Source: Agelas oroides
Taxonomy: Eukaryota > Porifera > Demospongiae > Agelasida > Agelasidae
DNA length: 64,000 bases
Direction of reading: 5' to 3'
Assembly: GCA_949130485.1 (NCBI GenBank)
Contig: OX422183.1
Coordinates: forward strand, 22,116,702 to 22,180,701
Under the pieces are notes generated by a model. It did not search any database. It worked only from the letters and a program-made list of their open reading frames with translations, and was not told the DNA's origin. The translations under genes and the position numbers were made by a program. Shown here piece by piece: positions 12,124-23,492 of this stretch (position 1 is the stretch's first letter; every line of letters starts with the position of its first letter).

Positions 12124-13022
12124 TTGGGGCGAGCCTGAGCAAGCTGATACAGGCCATCTCCTAGCAAACTGAAAAATGGGTGCCAGGAGAAGGCTTCTAT
12201 GCATGTCCCTGTGTAGTCTGTCCCCTGCCCAGGGGAAGGCTTGTCTGTCCTCTGTGTAGTCTGTCCCCTGGTACTGGGTGCCAGGGGAAGGCTTGTTTGT
12301 CTATATGTTGTCTGTCTCCTGGCCCGGTGTTCTTAGAGAGGCTCCAGAATCCAGGGGAAGGCATGTCAGTGGAGTTTGTCTCATGTATGGGATAGGACAG
12401 CTACAGTCAGTGTGGATACATATGCATGGACTAAGCTCTACACTAAAATCATGAGCTGAATTTTATAAGTGCCGTTTGCGCATGGCCCTTACCTCGGAAG
12501 CGACCTCAACCACCATGATCGAAATTTGTACTGCCTGTGGGCAGCCTGCCGTTCATGATCTGTAGCACGCAGCACATACAAACAAGGAGTAAGTTGCTAT
12601 GCGTACTTCAACTTCAGTCGTCTCAGCTCCGGGTCACCGACGCTGCACTCTGGCAATAGCCCTTCACGTGGATCACCTACCGAGTGCATGAGCTCGATCT
12701 TTGTAATATTGAAATTTAAACGCGCTCATTTAAAAATTTACGGTATATAGCCGCAAGCAAGCAAGCAAATAATAGTTACATTCCCCAGACGGAGCAGCAT
12801 GAGCCCGAAGGGCGAATGCTGTTCTGTCTGGGGAATGTAACTTATTTGTTAGATGTTACCCCTAGCAACCCACTGCCACACCCATAATCACCTCCACCCA
12901 TTCTACTTCGTGTTATTCAAGTACAAAGTTTTGGTTGCTAAGCAACATCTAACAAGCAAACATACACACGCACGTGTGCAATGCAGTCCCGCTAGTGTGG
13001 GGCTCGCTCAGGCTCGCCCCAA
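12124..13022. mobile_element. ~900-bp element with GGGGCGAGCC terminal inverted repeats
   Basis: The left end TTGGGGCGAGCCTGAGCAAG and right end GCTCAGGCTCGCCCCAA are reverse complements. Related ends occur at 2325-2360, 10434 and 18998-19025. The interior has no recognisable coding sequence and includes the second copy of the 67-bp palindrome. The right part lies outside the tandem duplication, so this is the more complete of the two copies. Confidence 0.5.
12775..12841. repeat. 67-bp palindrome (copy 2)
   Basis: Same palindrome as at 11085-11151, duplicated with the 1690-bp unit. Confidence 0.75.
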
Positions 13023-14230
13023 TTATAAAAGTTATTGAGATTTTCTTCGTGTCATTCCTATCTTATTTACTTATTTCCGTCCTTACTTTATTATACATTC
13101 CTACTGTTTTCTAACCTTGTTTCCATACTCTACAATGCGAGCTAAGAATTTCATGTTTGTAAGAAAGAGTTCAGTAAGGCAGTTCTAACTGGGAACAGTA
13201 AATTTCCTGGCCATTCCGTTCATTCTGTTCATTCTGTTCATTCTGTTCATTCCGTTCCGGGTTTTACTAATATCCCACACTGACAACGCAAGCAGCAAGC
13301 ATTTGTGGTTTTGTACATCTCGTACTGTTGTCATCAGTCACTAAGTACTACTAGAGCTAGGTGAGGGCCAATAAAGTTATTAATCCAAACCTGACATTTA
13401 ACACTTCCATAATTATGCACTGTGCATTGCATACAATAGTGTGTATGGACATTTTAGGTACTAGTGCCTTACTCTACATATTGTCCAAACAGCAGTGAGT
13501 CTTAGCTTACTAGTGTAAGCTTATTTGTGGAAGTGTTATGTTATGGCAACCAAAGGTAGCAACTGAGATGTAATTTAAAAGGTTTTAAAGGTTGTATGTG
13601 TCCACAGTAGAAAGGGGTGTCCTATGGTGTTGTGCTGAAATCAAGGTGACTGTGTGATGAGCTAAGAACCAGTGTTGTGCTAAAATCAAAGTGACTGCTT
13701 GAACAATTCTTAGTAAAAGGAAGTCATAACAAAAAATGCCACTCTACCCCACATGCACCTTTGTCTGTTTTCTGCTATGAGGAGTGTTGCTAATCATAAT
13801 AGCCCTCAAAGACGAAGGTGGGTGCTTAGATAAGCTTATAATAATTTGTGGTCAAGATTTATGGCTTTTGCTTATGCAATACAGATATTGCCATCCCTAA
13901 TTAAAGAGTCGCAGACTCTTTGATATTGTACCATGAATTTCAGGTTGGCTGTTCATGCAAGTTGTTTGATTCAAATCAGCCACTTCCAGTAATGTATTCT
14001 GCGGGCCCGCAATAATTTATGACTGGAATGCTTTGTTCTTTGCCGACACAGCACGTGCAACAGTTATTGAACAAGCAAGATGGGCATGCTACTTCATCTG
14101 TATGAGTTGTGCAGGTGCTAACAACACCAAGCTAGCCTTACATGAAAGGCGTCAATGGAAAAGAAGCATCTTTACCAGGCAGAACTGTGAAGGCATGGGA
14201 ATGGTTGTGCGCCTGTGCAAAAGCCAGTAG
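13023..14230 (+). other. Possible further exons of the LIM-like gene
   Basis: A 45-bp segment at 13944-13988 (acceptor AATTTCAG, donor GTAATG) is phase 2 at both ends and would follow the 10123/11813 exon with a short His/Cys-containing peptide (LAVHASCLIQISHF). A 63-bp segment at 14052-14114 (acceptor GACACAG, donor GTGCT) reads WACYFICMSC, another CxxC-type motif, but in a different phase. Both are suggestions only. A GGAACGGAA-related repeat with short ATTCTGTTC repeats lies at 13200-13265. Confidence 0.25.
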
Positions 14231-15339
14231 CTAAGTTTATTGATGGAAAACCCTCAGCCATATGTATTTTCCCAGACTGTGCTAAAGTACATTAGTGTAG
14301 TACTGCATAGCCAGACTCTCACCCCATAGCTTTCCATTCTGGAGTTTTCTCCATAACTGTGAGACAAAAACTAGAACAGAAACTTGGATTCAAGGCTACT
14401 CTGGCTACATGAGACTACCGCCTATATACATAAATAAATGGCAGGCTTGTAGCTAGAGTGTGGCTCACCTACTTCCAGTGCCTGTGGACTCACATCAGCT
14501 TCATAGTTATACTTTTTAGGAAACTATCAAAGTCTCTCACAAGGCTTGCTAACATTTACAGCTTCTCTGCAACTCCAGTAGCAGTCCCTGGTTCATTTGG
14601 TAACTATTGCACATGCAGTGTTGGCAAACAGCAAGACATTCCAGCTGTAAAATTATTTCCAGTGTGAGTCCGCGAGTCTGGAGTCTGCAGAATACATTAG
14701 GCCCTTCCACTAAAGAATTCTATTTCCTAGAATGAGTCTACTTCACAATCCTGAAGTGGTATGCTTAGTACAGCACCTGTATATAGTCCTGTTCTTGTCA
14801 GGCTTTTGCAATACTCTTCAGCTTTTTATAACTTCACTGACTTCTGCAAAGTTTTTCAGGTACATAATTGTGTATTAGCCGCAAACAAATTATCCTCAAG
14901 TCTTAAAGTTGTTTACCAATTAACTCATGTCGAGTTTGACCTTCTGAATAATCACTATCCCAGAGCAGTAGTAGTCACATGGTGAAGTATTAATGGGTGA
15001 CAGTACAGACACAGACTTGTGAAACTGCAGCATCACCATTAACTGGGACTCGAGGCCATGATTTGTTGCATACAGAGCATGAGATCAAAAAGTATATACA
15101 CAATATATATATATAATGGCCAGCAAAGTGGGCCACAAAATGTGTGTGTGTGGGGGGGGGGGGGCCGAGCGTAGAACGTGAGGCGGAGAGATGCTCCCGA
15201 CGCTAGCGGGAGGCTGGCGAGCTTCAGCGTTGAGGGGCGAGGAAGCAGGGCGCTTCCGCGAAGTAGCTGGCGTGTCCATCGTTGCTGCGGGCGGTCCACG
15301 TTTGCGGTAGACACTTTAAGAGTAGACAGCCGAGTGGCT

Positions 15340-15390
15340 TAAATAAACTTAATCTCAATATTTCGACTGCGGGATGAGTCTTCTTCAGGA
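15340..15390 (-). ncRNA. Possible hammerhead-like core in a retroelement 3' region
   Basis: On the minus strand the sequence reads CTGAAGA, then GACT, a loop, AGTC and GAAA. This is the order CUGANGA / stem II / GAAA found in hammerhead ribozymes, which are known in Penelope-like elements. Stem I and stem III are not convincing, and CTGAAGAAG..CGAAAT motifs are common in retroelement tails, so ribozyme activity is not claimed. Confidence 0.25.
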
Positions 15391-17439
15391 GATGACTGGT
15401 GACTGTGAGGTGAGTCTTTATATACCATGGCTGTCTGACAAGAGATGATACATGAAAAGAGGAAAGAAAGCTTTGATACAAGACTATACATGGGACAAGA
15501 GTACCAGAAAAGAGGAGTGGAGGAAATGCAATATGTTGGTGGTACACAAAGGTATTTGTAGTAAAGATGTCAGGGGTAAGCTCCTACCCCGGGGGATCAA
15601 TCAGGCCAGGGACTTGGTTTCTAGCCTAGATGCTCATGTTACTTGGGGAGGCCTATGTTATAGAGTACTGGGAATACTGTGTTAAGTGCCCTGATCCAAT
15701 GTATCTCACGAGATAGGAGCTGGTTAGGGGGGCAGTGTTCAAGGGGCAGGATTCTTGCGTGGGTCTCGAAGCTGTGTCCTCTGGAGCTGAAGTGGCGGTA
15801 GATGGGCCAGGTGCTCTTCCTCTTCTCCTTTGCTGCAGATCTATGAGAAACTAATATGCGACTACTCGTGGCCTAATTGGAGCAAGCCTGAATAAGCCAG
15901 GATTCTGTCTATGTGAATCATGCATAGTATATCTGCCATCATCATGCTGTAACTATTTCATTACAGCTATATAACACAAGAGAGATTGTGTTGTGTTGCC
16001 AGCAAAGTGAAGCACTATTAGTGAGACAAAGAGTAAGGGATGAGCCTGTTGTGGCTTCTAACTCAGTGGGAGAGAGAAGTTGATGTTAGCTAGCAGCACG
16101 TGGAAGTGCCACAGTGCAAGCTAAGCAGCTTCAGGGCTTTGCATGAATGACATCTATGCAATAGATATCCGTGCTTGGTTTATGCTTTGAGTGTGTAGCA
16201 CCTGTAGCCATAGAAATGGTGAGTACTACGAAGGGAATTTACCAACATAATTACAATCCATCATCCATCCTTACAAATCCATCAACTTAATCAAGAAGCA
16301 AAAACCTAGCACAGACATTTGTCTGCCAACTAATCAATTAAATCATTAAATTCGTCAGTTATTTATGTTCTCTGCTGACTATTACACAGTCAGTGCAGAA
16401 TGCGCAATACAGAGGTCATTCTAACTTGAGTAGTGCTTGCACCTAAGGAGCACCTGTGGTCTGATACAATCTGTCCAGCACAGCTTACCATTCATCAAGC
16501 AGATAAGATTTAGCAGACACTTTTACAGCTTGTCAGTTATTTATCTATCTGCTGGCTATCATATGCAGTTCAGAATACAATACAGTAGTGCTCAGTGTAA
16601 TTATTGGGGAAGTTCATAAAATCTTGCTTTACAATACTCTTGTAGATGTTTTGTTCTGTGTACAGAAGTAGTTGAAATTGTGATACCTATTTGGCATGTC
16701 GGCTGTTATTGCTGTGCCATGACAATCTGGGTGGTATAAAAGTTAAGAAGCCACCAAGAAGGCCTGATCTCACCCATTTCTGATTATGATTATTTAAATG
16801 CATATGGCAACCAAGTTTTTAGACCATCATCGAGAGCAACAGTGGCGTAGAGCTCAGGCTATGCTAGGTTCTGGAAATCTTCTTGCTACAAGCAGCTTGT
16901 TTGCACCAAAGGAGGATGCTGTTAGTTAAATTATTTACATTTTTCCACCACACGTCGCACGGTACAGCATGGCCTCTACATTTCAAATTTGTTTCCTACG
17001 CCTATGCCTAACTTTGTGTGGAAACTTAAAATGATTTTTGCAGTTGAGCTGGAACACTCATCAGCTTTAGGATGAAGATCTGATGGTATTTTGATGTGCA
17101 GGCGGCATTGCCGTAGGAAGTGGTCCAGCTACTCAGGCTATGGCAAATGGGCACGCCATGAAAGAACCATGCACTTTAGATGCTTGATGAGGAAGAAGTA
17201 GCGCGCTAGTGCCAGAGAGCATGTAGCTACCGAACAGAATGAAGGCAGACTTCAAATCTCAGCAGAACAACCTCATCAAAATACGGTTTTCAGTGTTGGA
17301 ATAAGTGAAGGCTCTTCTTTTTTTCCAAGCCTTCCATGGTTGACAAATGGCCCGGCAACTACCTGAGCTATTGTCTCGACAAAAGGAAGGTGAAAAACAC
17401 ACACCTGCTGCATCCTCACTGTCAGCAACAGCTTCACCG

Positions 17440-17540
17440 CAAAATGGCCTAAGAAGCATTCTTAGAGCAGCTACATTAAAAATTTTTCTGGGGGAGCATG
17501 CCCCCAGACGCCCTACCATTACATACTTACGCACATAGGC
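17440..17540 (-). repeat. GGCATGCTCCCCC dispersed repeat, reverse copy
   Basis: Reads GGGGGAGCATGCCCCCAGA on the plus strand, the reverse complement of the core in other copies, next to the AAAATGGCCTAAGAAGC block. Confidence 0.75.
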
Positions 17541-19734
17541 ATGCTCTTTGCATGCTGACAGAGAGTTGCACCGTTCAAAAACTGCTTTCTATGGCCCTGG
17601 CAGGAGTTGAAATTGTGATTTTTAGATGGCATGTAAGAGACAGTTAGGCTGGTAAAGGACCCACTGAGTGTGGTGATTCTGATTGTATGTGTACCTAAGA
17701 AGGATTAGTTACTACCTGTAACTATGGCTACCATTGAGCTGCTTAGATGTCAGGCTGTGGTTTCTGTTCTGGAACAACTGTATTTCTTTCTACAAACTAC
17801 TGCTGCTGTTGCTACTTAATTGCCATGCAACATATTTTCATTTTCAGGAATTGTTATCATTGCTACAAAACCATGTTCATGTGACCATGGTTAGCTACTA
17901 TGTTCAATGTTGATTATTTCAAGTTAAAAACCACATCCCAAGGTACCTATATACAAAATGTGGAATTTAGTGCTGCAGATGTAGCTAGTGTCATATGACA
18001 TGCAGAACATAAGACTACAACATCACTGCTGAGTTCCAATGTATCTGCTAGCATTCTCTGCCTCAATAATAGCATTGCCAGTTTTGTAACACAAATCGGA
18101 AGTATGCGATATTGAATCATTCAGGGTTTGCTATTGGCACATGTACAGCTGCTAAAAACACAAAACAACTACACCCAGACAAGGCAGACCTCCCATTCAG
18201 GGTGAAAGTGAATGTCAAAGTGAGCAGTTAATACAGCATGTACAGATAGTATAATGTTGAGTTGGGTAACAATTTTAACAGTTCTGCATATTGCTACTCA
18301 TTCATTACATGATAGTTCACTTTCAGACACTGTAGCCAGGGGCTAGGTGACATCATAGTGTTGCCATTAGGAAGCAGAAGTGTGAAGTAAACAAAGTAAA
18401 TAGGACCCTAATACCTTGGCTAGCTACCAATACAGAAAATAAGCCGCTTTTGATAAACAAATTACATCATAGCTTTTTCAAGTCTCATCCTTTACTATAT
18501 ATATATATCTTCCTTGAGGTTTAGTAAGGCCTCGGGATTGTGAAGGTAACTAGTACACATTAGCTAAGTGAACTTGGGTCTTTCAGTGTGGAGCACTATT
18601 GACTAAGCTGAAGCCATACACCTAGAAGTGCCAGCTTGGTGCATGAGTCAAAAGCAAACGAAGAGTGCTCTTTCCAGCACCTAAAACTAGGGTGATGCTT
18701 GATCATTATGGGGGCAAGCCTGAGTAATCAGCATACCTCTGATATCATGTCAGTTTGTCATGGCACACAGGCCATGCATGTAGGATTAGTAACAGGGGTT
18801 TGTCAGCCAGGGCAGCTACACAGATACAGGCTAAGATTCACCTATTTACCTGAAGTGACCTCTGTCAAACACTGTGCATAATTTCTACCTTCTGTGACTG
18901 AGTAGCCTGCCTTCACAATCTGTCACAGTAGAGTTTAGGCAGTATAGAGAAACAAAAAGTAACATGCACACACACACACGTATGCAATGTAGTCTTGCTA
19001 GTGTGGAGCTCACTCAAGCTCACCCAAATAGCAAGGTATCATTGCCCATTTGGACTAAATGTGTGCAGTGATATAATCAAGGTTGGGCTGTGATAAACCC
19101 ACTGTGGCCCTAAATGATGACCTCAGAAGGAGCTCTAAAAACCCCCCAAATTCAATTGAGTACCAACCCTCAGACCCTCCTTCATGCTTTCATGCTTAAG
19201 CTTCATACACAGGTACGGTTCTGCTGCACCACTGCTGTGTGTAGTGTTAATATTTTTCTATTTAGGCACTGACTGTTTACTAATTATAACACAATGGAAG
19301 ATCGAGAAGAACAGCAGAATCAGAACTACTTTTGAGTTGGTTGGGGAGGGATGATAATCTGGTATGTGTGCAGTAGTAAATTTCAGCAGTCTGTGGAAGT
19401 GCTGTTATTACACTTCAGTGACTTCATACACCCCATAGGCCCTACTGTAGGTGTATGACAACATCTCAAACCTAGCTAAACATAGGCATTAGGAGCCAGT
19501 CTGGATGGTCCGGTTTTGGCAGGACCACCTTTTGTTGGTCAATGGTATAATATGTTGTCAAATAATTATAGTAGGTTCCCGTCCCACCTTGCACATGTAC
19601 TATAGCATCTTCAACGCATGTACTACACCATCACAAATGGCAACATTGGCTTTCCCTGAGCATCTATGCATGCAAGTGTGGTTGTGAAGCAACTAGGTGT
19701 ATACTAAAATATAACCTATGTTGCAACAGATAAA

Positions 19735-19900
19735 GTCAGGCCCGTAGCCAGGATTTTTAGAAGGGGGGGTACATGGACGTCTGACTTGAATGTATGCATG
19801 TATAAGCATGCAAGACTAGGGGGGTCTGGAGGCATGCTCCCCCAGGAAATTTTAGATGCTCTGAGATTGCTTCTGAGGCCATTTTGGGACAGAAGCACAG
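19735..19900 (+). repeat. GGCATGCTCCCCC dispersed repeat
   Basis: Begins CCCGTAGCCAGGATTTTTAG and contains GGCATGCTCCCCCAGGAAA followed by GATTGCTTCTGAGGCCATTT. The same order of blocks occurs at 21880 and 27455, defining a family with at least six copies in the window. Confidence 0.8.
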
Positions 19901-20019
19901 CCGTAGTAGCTACATGGCTCGCAGAGTATTGCATCCAATTTTTGACTGTCCATGTATGCATTTGCTAAGCCAGCTGACTAAGGTTGGCAGAACAGCAGGT
20001 GGGGTGACATCATTAGAAT

Positions 20020-20550
20020 CCAGTGGCGTAGGAACCGTAGCGGCCGTAGCGGCTTTGGCCGCTACACTTTTTAGGCCGTAAATTAATATTCATAACGTAG
20101 CCTCGTTCTCTGGGAGCGAGGCTATAAGGTCAAGCAGCCTCTTCGTTGCATCAGTGTCATATGCAGTTACATGCGTACATTTCCGATTATAAGGTGATCG
20201 AAATCTTGGCAGTGAGATGGCTCAGCACGAAGCTAATGCAGATTTTTCAAAGAGACTACTACAAGCGACGAAAGCTAGCCTGGCGGTGGTCTGCTTGGAA
20301 CGACGACGAAGTCAATAATCTGTTTTCCACATAAATTGAATATTGTACTGGAGGGTTGGTAAGGTCTGTGAACGAGGCTAGAATATTATACACCGTTGGA
20401 AAAAAGGGCTTTATTTTGTAGTCTAATAGTGCACACTTGGAAAAATTTCGCCGCCGCGCTATGCGCGGCGAAATTACTTTCCATTTTCTAGCGGCGCTTC
20501 GCACGGCTCAACATGGCCTCTACACTTCAAATTTGCTTCCTACGCCTATG
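20020..20550. repeat. Dispersed repeat with GGCGTAGGAA ends
   Basis: The left end CAGTGGCGTAGGAA and right end TTCCTACGCCTATG are near reverse complements. The interior holds GCGGCCGTAGCGGC and a CGCCGCGC..GCGCGGCG palindrome. A partial copy of the right end occurs at 16950-17010. A 27-bp TAGCCTCG..CGAGGCTA palindrome (20098-20124) sits inside it. Confidence 0.55.
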
Positions 20551-20974
20551 TAGAAGGACAACTCTCGAGCGCCTGAAGTAGCGATTTATTTACACACATA
20601 TTTATGCTCATCCTTTCATCGCAGTGGCGTAAACAGCTTACGCGTGTGTTCTGTGCTGGTCCTCCATGAAAAACTCGCATAGCTGCAACCAGACTTGTTT
20701 GGACAGTGGTGGTTCTCAGTAGCAGCGAGACTAGTGGACCATTTCCAACAGTTAAGCAGTGTATATAAAATCTTTTGGAGGTCAAAAGGGGGGAACTCCC
20801 TCGAACACCCCCTGCCCTGCCTGAAAGTGTTGTATATAAGTGTACAGCAGGGCAGATTCTTGAATGTTAATGAATTGTGTGCACCATCTTGACTGGATCA
20901 CTTCCACATTTCTTCCAACTCCTGTGCTAAACATTCCTCTTTCAGAGAAGCATAACCCAATCAGAATATTTCTG
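20551..20974. other. No gene recognised
   Basis: Short open frames on both strands lack domain-like composition; no splice-supported exon seen. Confidence 0.4.
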
Positions 20975-21012
20975 TCTAGCACACATGGTTATTACCCTGC
21001 ATAAACAGGCAC

Positions 21013-21575
21013 TACCTCATTCCCAGGCGTGGAGGAGCGGGAGGAGAAAGAGCGCCTGGTACACACTGTTTGCGCATGTGCATAATTATAGCCAAGGCCA
21101 CATGGCAGAATTAGGATATGACGATTAACAGTTCACGTGAATAGCATAAACTGTCATCTCAAATTTTGTTCTTAAACATTGCTGCTACATGATCTGCCTA
21201 GTTTTATACTCTTGGGTACAAAGAGAAATGTCTGGTAGGCAGTAGTAGGAATCAACTTACCGAAATTGGTGGCTAACCGCATAAAGGTATGTTTCCTCGG
21301 TAAATGCACCCATTGGAGGCAACCTGTTCTTTCTTGAGCTTTATCTCGAGTACCTAGCTACCAGAAGGCATAGAACAGCGCGATATTAAACCCACTCGAA
21401 CAGAACACCCACTGGCACGTCAATGTGGCGAGTCAAGTTATGACGTCACCAGTATACGTAAGCGCACATACAAACACGGTCGCCATGGATTTCCTTGGCA
21501 AATAAGCGCATGCGCAAACAGTGTATACCAGTTGCTCTTTCTCCTCCCCCTCCTCTGTGCCTGGGAACAAGGCTA
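21013..21575. mobile_element. Foldback element interrupting the minisatellite
   Basis: Left arm CTCATTCCCAGGCGTGGAGG with a GAGGAGAAAGAGC block, right arm with GCTCTTTCTCCTCC then TGCCTGGGAACAAGGCTA. ACACTGTTTGCGCATG and CATGCGCAAACAGTGT lie further in. The right end matches the TAGCCTCGTTCCCAGG family; the left end is degraded and no target duplication is clear. Confidence 0.65.
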
Positions 21576-21879
21576 TACCTAGCACACACGGTTACTACCC
21601 TGCAGAAACAGGCACTATCTAGCACACATGGTTATTACCCTGCAGAAACAGGCACTATCTAGCACACACAGTTGTTACCCTGCAGTAACAGGCACAACCT
21701 AGCACAGACAACAGTTGTTACCCTGCAGTAACAGGCACAACCTAGCACAGACAACAGTTGTTACCCTGCAGTAACAGGCACAACCTAGCACAGACAACAG
21801 TTGTTACCCTGCAGAAACAGGCACTACCTAGCACACACAGCACACACGGTTGTTACCCAGCAGAAACACTACATACAGG

Positions 21880-22100
21880 GGTGGATCCAGAAATTGAAGA
21901 ACACACATAGAGTAGGGGGTGGTGCGGTGAGCACAGTGCCCACAGTTTTTTTTTTGTTTTTTTTTTGTTTTTTTTTTTTGTTTTTTTTTGCAAGATTAAT
22001 GCACAGCATTCTAGGGGGTCTGGGGGCATGCTCCCCCATGAAAATTTTTTATCATATGAGAGTGCTTGTGAGGCCGTCGGAGACCACCATAACCACGCAA
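21880..22100 (+). repeat. GGCATGCTCCCCC dispersed repeat with T-rich tract
   Basis: Contains GGGGGCATGCTCCCCCATG and GTGCTTGTGAGGCCGT, preceded by a 45-bp T-rich tract (21945-21990). Confidence 0.75.
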
Positions 22101-22375
22101 AATTTATGGCAAATGGCCTGACTGTAACTCAGGAGATTCATCGTATGGTCGTTTCTCGGAGCCCCTTCCCTTTGGAATCAGCCTCAGTACATGAGGCACT
22201 GCCACAGAACTGTCTCTTGGGAGCTGCAGATTTGAGTGCTTTATGTTTGCGGGACATGAAGCAGTGATTCATATAGAGATGTACGCTGTGTCGGAGTAGC
22301 TACATGTGCTAAGCGCGTAGTAAACCTCTGTGTTGGTACCCTGCAGAAACTAGCACACATGGTTATTACCAGCCA

Positions 22376-23159
22376 CCATACTTGCCAACTTGAATTGAAG
22401 CTGCAAGTTAGTTGCCAATACTCTTTTGTAACCTTAGCCTTGGTACATAAAAACAAGTAGCTAATGTGACTCCTAAGTCTGGGTGGAAATTGTTGATTTT
22501 GCATTGTAGCTAGGAATTGATAAATGGTCTTGTAAGTGTTAATTGTATGGGAGTGGATTTTTGGTAAGACAGTGTGACTTAATATTATGTAATTTATCTA
22601 CACCCAGGTGCCTTGGGATGAATGATTAAACACCAGAAAAGTGACTTTAACAGCATAACTACCAATGACATGTTTGTTATTCCCAACCTTTTTAATGCAT
22701 TACACTAAGTAAATGCTTGAGTATAAGTGTCAGTATAACATGATCTATACATGGTTCTGATGACATAATAAGCAAAATGCTATAACCTAATGGTGCATGA
22801 CCTTTAGCCCATGGAAGTTGAAAGGAGACTAACATGAAGTAACATGATTGTCACGTTAAACATGACTGAATGAAGCTGGAAGAGTGTAGGGACAAGCACA
22901 AGAAACATTGTGAGTTTTGGGTTGTAGTCACATAGATGCATAACTCATTAGTGAGCAGCTTGACCCATGTCAAGATATTATTTTGGAGTGCAGCCAACAA
23001 CACATTAAATATTACGCTGTCATGGGGAGGAAATAAAGCCGGAGTATGTCTGTATAGGCTATGAAGGCATTAATGTAGAGAAAAGTGTTGCCTTACTCAC
23101 CATTCAAGCACAACGAATGCTCTTTTTACATTTGGCCTCAATGTAGCAAGAAGTGGGGG
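22376..23159. other. No gene recognised
   Basis: Unremarkable AT-leaning intergenic sequence upstream of the copy C promoter. Confidence 0.4.
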
Positions 23160-23362
23160 AGGGGCTAGCTCCATGTGCGGTTCAAGCATCACGTGAGTAA
23201 TACGTCAAAAGGGCAGCTCCACACCCACTCTCCTGTTTGACTTAGCCTTATGCATGCAGCGATAGTAGGCAGGCTAGTCTCTCAGCCTAGATTCTCACGG
23301 TATTGTGTGGCCAGACTCAACGCGAGACCATAGACGCTACATCAGACGCTTCCTGCGATGTG
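23160..23362 (+). promoter_or_regulatory. Upstream region and leader exon of copy C
   Basis: GGGGGAGGGGCTAGCTCC, TCACGTGAG (E-box-like) and CCACACCCACTC resemble the upstream regions of copies A and B. It is followed by a leader containing TTGTGTGGCCAGACTCAACG that ends at a donor GTAAGC (23363). The matching acceptor CTCCTTCAG precedes GTTGCAG at 23476, just upstream of the ATG. The same leader/donor/acceptor plan is seen in all three paralogues, which supports it. Confidence 0.5.
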
Positions 23363-23492
23363 GTAAGCTTAAGTTGCGATTCGACTGTGGTACGACGCCC
23401 TCAGTTCATGTAGCTATCAAACGTTTTAACATAGATAGTAGAGTGACTGCATCAACACGAGACTGTCTCCTTCAGGTTGCAGCACTACAGTC

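Larger units (their letters stand above)
11213..12902. repeat. 1690-bp tandem duplication, copy 2
   Basis: Second unit of the exact tandem repeat described at 9523-11212. Sequence diverges from copy 1 just after 12900, where unique sequence begins. Confidence 0.9.
14231..19730. other. Long gene-poor stretch
   Basis: No exon could be supported. Recognisable contents: a repeat 3' end with a possible hammerhead-like core at 15340-15390, a poly-G run at 15151-15164, a CCATCATCC-family repeat at 16255-16345, a reverse copy of the GGCATGCTCCCCC repeat (17440-17540), short AT and CA runs (18500, 18967), and a degenerate GGGGCGAGCC-type end at 18998-19025. Confidence 0.5.
20975..22375. repeat. ~41-bp minisatellite split by two insertions
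   Basis: Units of the form CTAGCACACA-GGTT-TTACCCTGCAG-AAACAGGCACTA occur at 20975-21015, in an array at 21580-21870, and as a last unit at 22335-22375. The gaps between these three parts are filled by the foldback element at 21013-21575 and by a GGCATGCTCCCCC repeat at about 21875-22100 and adjoining sequence. Three central units share an ACAGACAACAGTTGTTACC variant. Confidence 0.8.

Noticed and set aside
15039-15547. Overlapping minus-strand frames of 64-107 codons
   Set aside because: Low-complexity and repeat-derived (poly-C run and retroelement tail); no splice or domain support.
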